From the NCBI RefSeq assembly GCF_000695795.1, contig NZ_JNCA01000010.1:1-53117 (forward strand): a DNA stretch of 53,117 nt, written 5' to 3'. Each line of letters begins with the position of its first letter. The stretch's first letter is position 1. The notes beneath the pieces are model-generated. The model was not told the DNA's origin. It saw only the letters and a list, made by a program, of their open reading frames with translations, and did not search any database. Positions 51,793 through 53,117 of this stretch are shown in pieces. The stretch comes from Flavobacterium seoulense. Its GTDB lineage: Bacteria; Bacteroidota; Bacteroidia; Flavobacteriales; Flavobacteriaceae. The translations under genes and the position numbers were made by a program.

Positions 51793-52710
51793 ATGACAAT
51801 CAACTCAAAATTTACGAGATACGAAGACAACAATAATGTATGGTTGTCTCAAAACAACGAACAGGAATTTAATTTTACAGATCATGGCATCACTCCTACT
51901 GTTCTTAGTACTGAAGCCGAAGTAGGACAGGCAATGTTAAACGAACTTTACAGCACTGCAAAATCAAAAGAAGGCGATATTAATATTGCGCTTCTGGGCG
52001 GTAGAGGTGCTCAGGAATTGCATCGTTTGCTGGGAGAGCTGGCTAAGTCATCAGAACAGGACGAGCTGCTTGGCAGACTGAATGTTTTTACCCAGGATGC
52101 TCTTGCTCCTTTGAGCATGGATAACAGTTTTAGTTTTGTCAGGGATTTTGAACGTATTTTAGGGGATGCTTTTTTCAAAAAAATAAAAAGCTTTACACCA
52201 ATGCAAACAGATACCAAAGATATCGAGTCGGCACTTATCGAATATTTGACAAAATTGGAAGGATTAGGAGGTTTAGATATCTTTTTTATTGGTCATGGCC
52301 CGGAAGAAAATCAGGCATCACACCTGGCTTATATCAAACCATTTTCGGGAGCACAAAGCCATCATATTGCAGGAATTATTCCAATATCGAGTACTATTTT
52401 AGAACACCATATTAGCAAGTTTAAAGCAGGTGGAAGCATTGTAAGCGAAAGTGATGAAAAGGAATGTCGCTCTGCTGAGTATATTCTCACTTTAGGACCA
52501 GCTGCAATTTTACAAGCCAAAAAGATAGTTCAATCCGTAGTCGATGCTGATTCGGCTCCTGCTAAAGTTAAAACGTATGCCAACGTGCTTAATACCAAGC
52601 TGAATTCAGATAAAGAGGAAGCAGCACAGCAATTAAATAGCAATCCGGGGCTGTGGATACGATTACATCCTAATACTAAATCTTTTGTGTTACCTAATTT
52701 AGGTTTGTAA
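51793..52710 (+). CDS. 6-phosphogluconolactonase / glucosamine-6-phosphate isomerase-like protein
   Basis: I start at the ATG at 51793 (305 residues). The fold is recognised by NIALLGGRGAQELHRLLGEL (about 65-85), FIGHGPEENQASHLAYIKP (about 175-195) and the late AEYILTLGPAAILQAKKI, corresponding to the sugar-phosphate isomerase pattern. Members open or isomerise sugar phosphates. This one is diverged from the standard Pgl and NagB motifs, so the substrate is uncertain. It marks the return from cassettes to ordinary genes. Confidence 0.83.
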   Translation: MTINSKFTRYEDNNNVWLSQNNEQEFNFTDHGITPTVLSTEAEVGQAMLNELYSTAKSKEGDINIALLGGRGAQELHRLLGELAKSSEQDELLGRLNVFTQDALAPLSMDNSFSFVRDFERILGDAFFKKIKSFTPMQTDTKDIESALIEYLTKLEGLGGLDIFFIGHGPEENQASHLAYIKPFSGAQSHHIAGIIPISSTILEHHISKFKAGGSIVSESDEKECRSAEYILTLGPAAILQAKKIVQSVVDADSAPAKVKTYANVLNTKLNSDKEEAAQQLNSNPGLWIRLHPNTKSFVLPNLGL

Positions 52711-52747
52711 TGCAGAAGATAAAGAGTGAGTCATTAACAATATTTTT

Positions 52748-53008
52748 ATGTTATCACAAGAACATATAGACAATTTTAGTTCAACACTAACAACAATTCT
52801 AAATCGAGAAATCGAACTTGGAAATGAAATAATTGAAACTTCACAAGGTTGGCCAAACCAAGGAACAATAATTATTTTTCTTAAAAAGCCCTTTTTAGGA
52901 AACTATAAAATAAAAAATACAGAATATAGAAATGTTAATGATTCCCATTATTGGAAAGCAGAATATTTTGACAGTTCGACAAATCATGTTCTAGTTTGCA
53001 AATTCTAA
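52748..53008 (+). CDS. Small hypothetical protein
   Basis: An 86-residue soluble protein with a mixed alpha/beta pattern: a helical start (LSQEHIDNFSSTLTTILNRE) and a beta-rich end (DSHYWKAEYFDSSTNHVLVCKF). TSQGWPNQGTIIIFLKKPF is a conserved-looking centre. I recall small proteins of this kind in Bacteroidota, without function. It is 37 bp after the isomerase-like gene and may be cotranscribed. Confidence 0.72.
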   Translation: MLSQEHIDNFSSTLTTILNREIELGNEIIETSQGWPNQGTIIIFLKKPFLGNYKIKNTEYRNVNDSHYWKAEYFDSSTNHVLVCKF

Positions 53009-53081
53009 AAAGACTATCAAATTCCGATAGTGCGAATTTATAATCCGTACTATAATGAAGAACTTTGCCAAGTTACTTGAT

Positions 53082-53106
53082 GAGATTGCTTCGTTCCTCG
53101 CAATGA
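53082..53106. repeat. Dispersed repeat of the GAGATTGCTTCG type
   Basis: The segment GAGATTGCTTCGTTCCTCG followed by CAATGA is a motif I recall as a very frequent intergenic repeat in many bacterial genomes. It lies at the window edge, so the full element is not visible. Confidence 0.6.
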
Positions 53107-53117
53107 ACTGTGCTAAA

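Noticed and set aside
1..53117. tRNA, rRNA and CRISPR arrays
   Set aside because: No cloverleaf with a GTTCRA loop outside coding sequence, no rRNA-like stretch and no regularly spaced identical repeats were found by eye.

Overview
The window looks like chromosomal DNA of a Flavobacterium-type bacterium (Bacteroidota, Flavobacteriaceae). The base composition is AT-rich. Promoter-like sites fit the Bacteroidota -7 consensus TAnnTTTG rather than TATAAT (for example 5211-5218, 23544-23551, 47496-47503), and there are few Shine-Dalgarno sequences. The gene content is typical of the group: a Nudix-type AraR, DUF421, an ECF sigma operon with a periplasmic sensor, and PASTA-RluD-Ddl. This assignment is inferred from gene content and cannot be proven here.

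Region 1 (1-11931) is an L-arabinan/L-arabinose locus. On the minus strand, from promoter-proximal to distal, it holds a GH51 arabinofuranosidase, two GH43 enzymes, a second GH51, then araB, araD, araA and a galM-type mutarotase cut off by the window edge. The divergent araR regulator sits upstream. Secreted GH43/GH51 enzymes would release arabinose from arabinan or arabinoxylan, and AraA-AraB-AraD convert it to xylulose 5-phosphate. A hairpin and a perfect -7 box in front of araB suggest a second transcription unit. No SusC/SusD pair or sugar transporter lies in the window.

Region 2 (11961-20413) carries central and respiratory functions: a GapN-like aldehyde dehydrogenase, a rhodanese, a conserved lipoprotein, cytochrome bd oxidase (cydA-cydB), a metallo-beta-lactamase/rhodanese sulfur protein with a DUF2892 membrane protein, a Crp/Fnr regulator and an AhpD-like protein. 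Region 3 (20700-23502) is a pectin pair: a GH28 polygalacturonase and a GH43-like enzyme. Region 4 (23521-25618) is accessory: a HigB-HigA toxin-antitoxin pair and a DUF4238 gene between two related terminators.

Region 5 (25632-47332) is mostly core genome: RluD, a PASTA protein, Ddl, DUF421, CoaD, a PhnA-like protein, a DbpA-like helicase, Cu/Zn SOD, a LETM1-like protein, SulP, OxyR (both redox cysteines present), two small paralogs, MnmD, IlvE, a MazG-like protein, an SRPBCC protein, an ECF sigma/anti-sigma/sensor operon, a disordered secreted protein and the Kup potassium transporter. Several intergenic spaces hold long palindromes or word-like degenerate repeats.

Region 6 (47530-53117) is accessory and the most interesting. 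After a DUF2459 gene, four small-protein genes (LemA-like, DUF4259, an unknown protein, WGR-like) are separated by three attC-like recombination sites. In three of the four units the bases at the left end pair exactly with the bases before the AAC of the right-hand site. That is the signature of integron gene cassettes, so this looks like a cassette array without an integrase in view (CALIN-like). A sugar-phosphate isomerase-like gene, a small hypothetical gene and a dispersed repeat close the window. I saw no rRNA, tRNA, CRISPR array, transposase or integrase.
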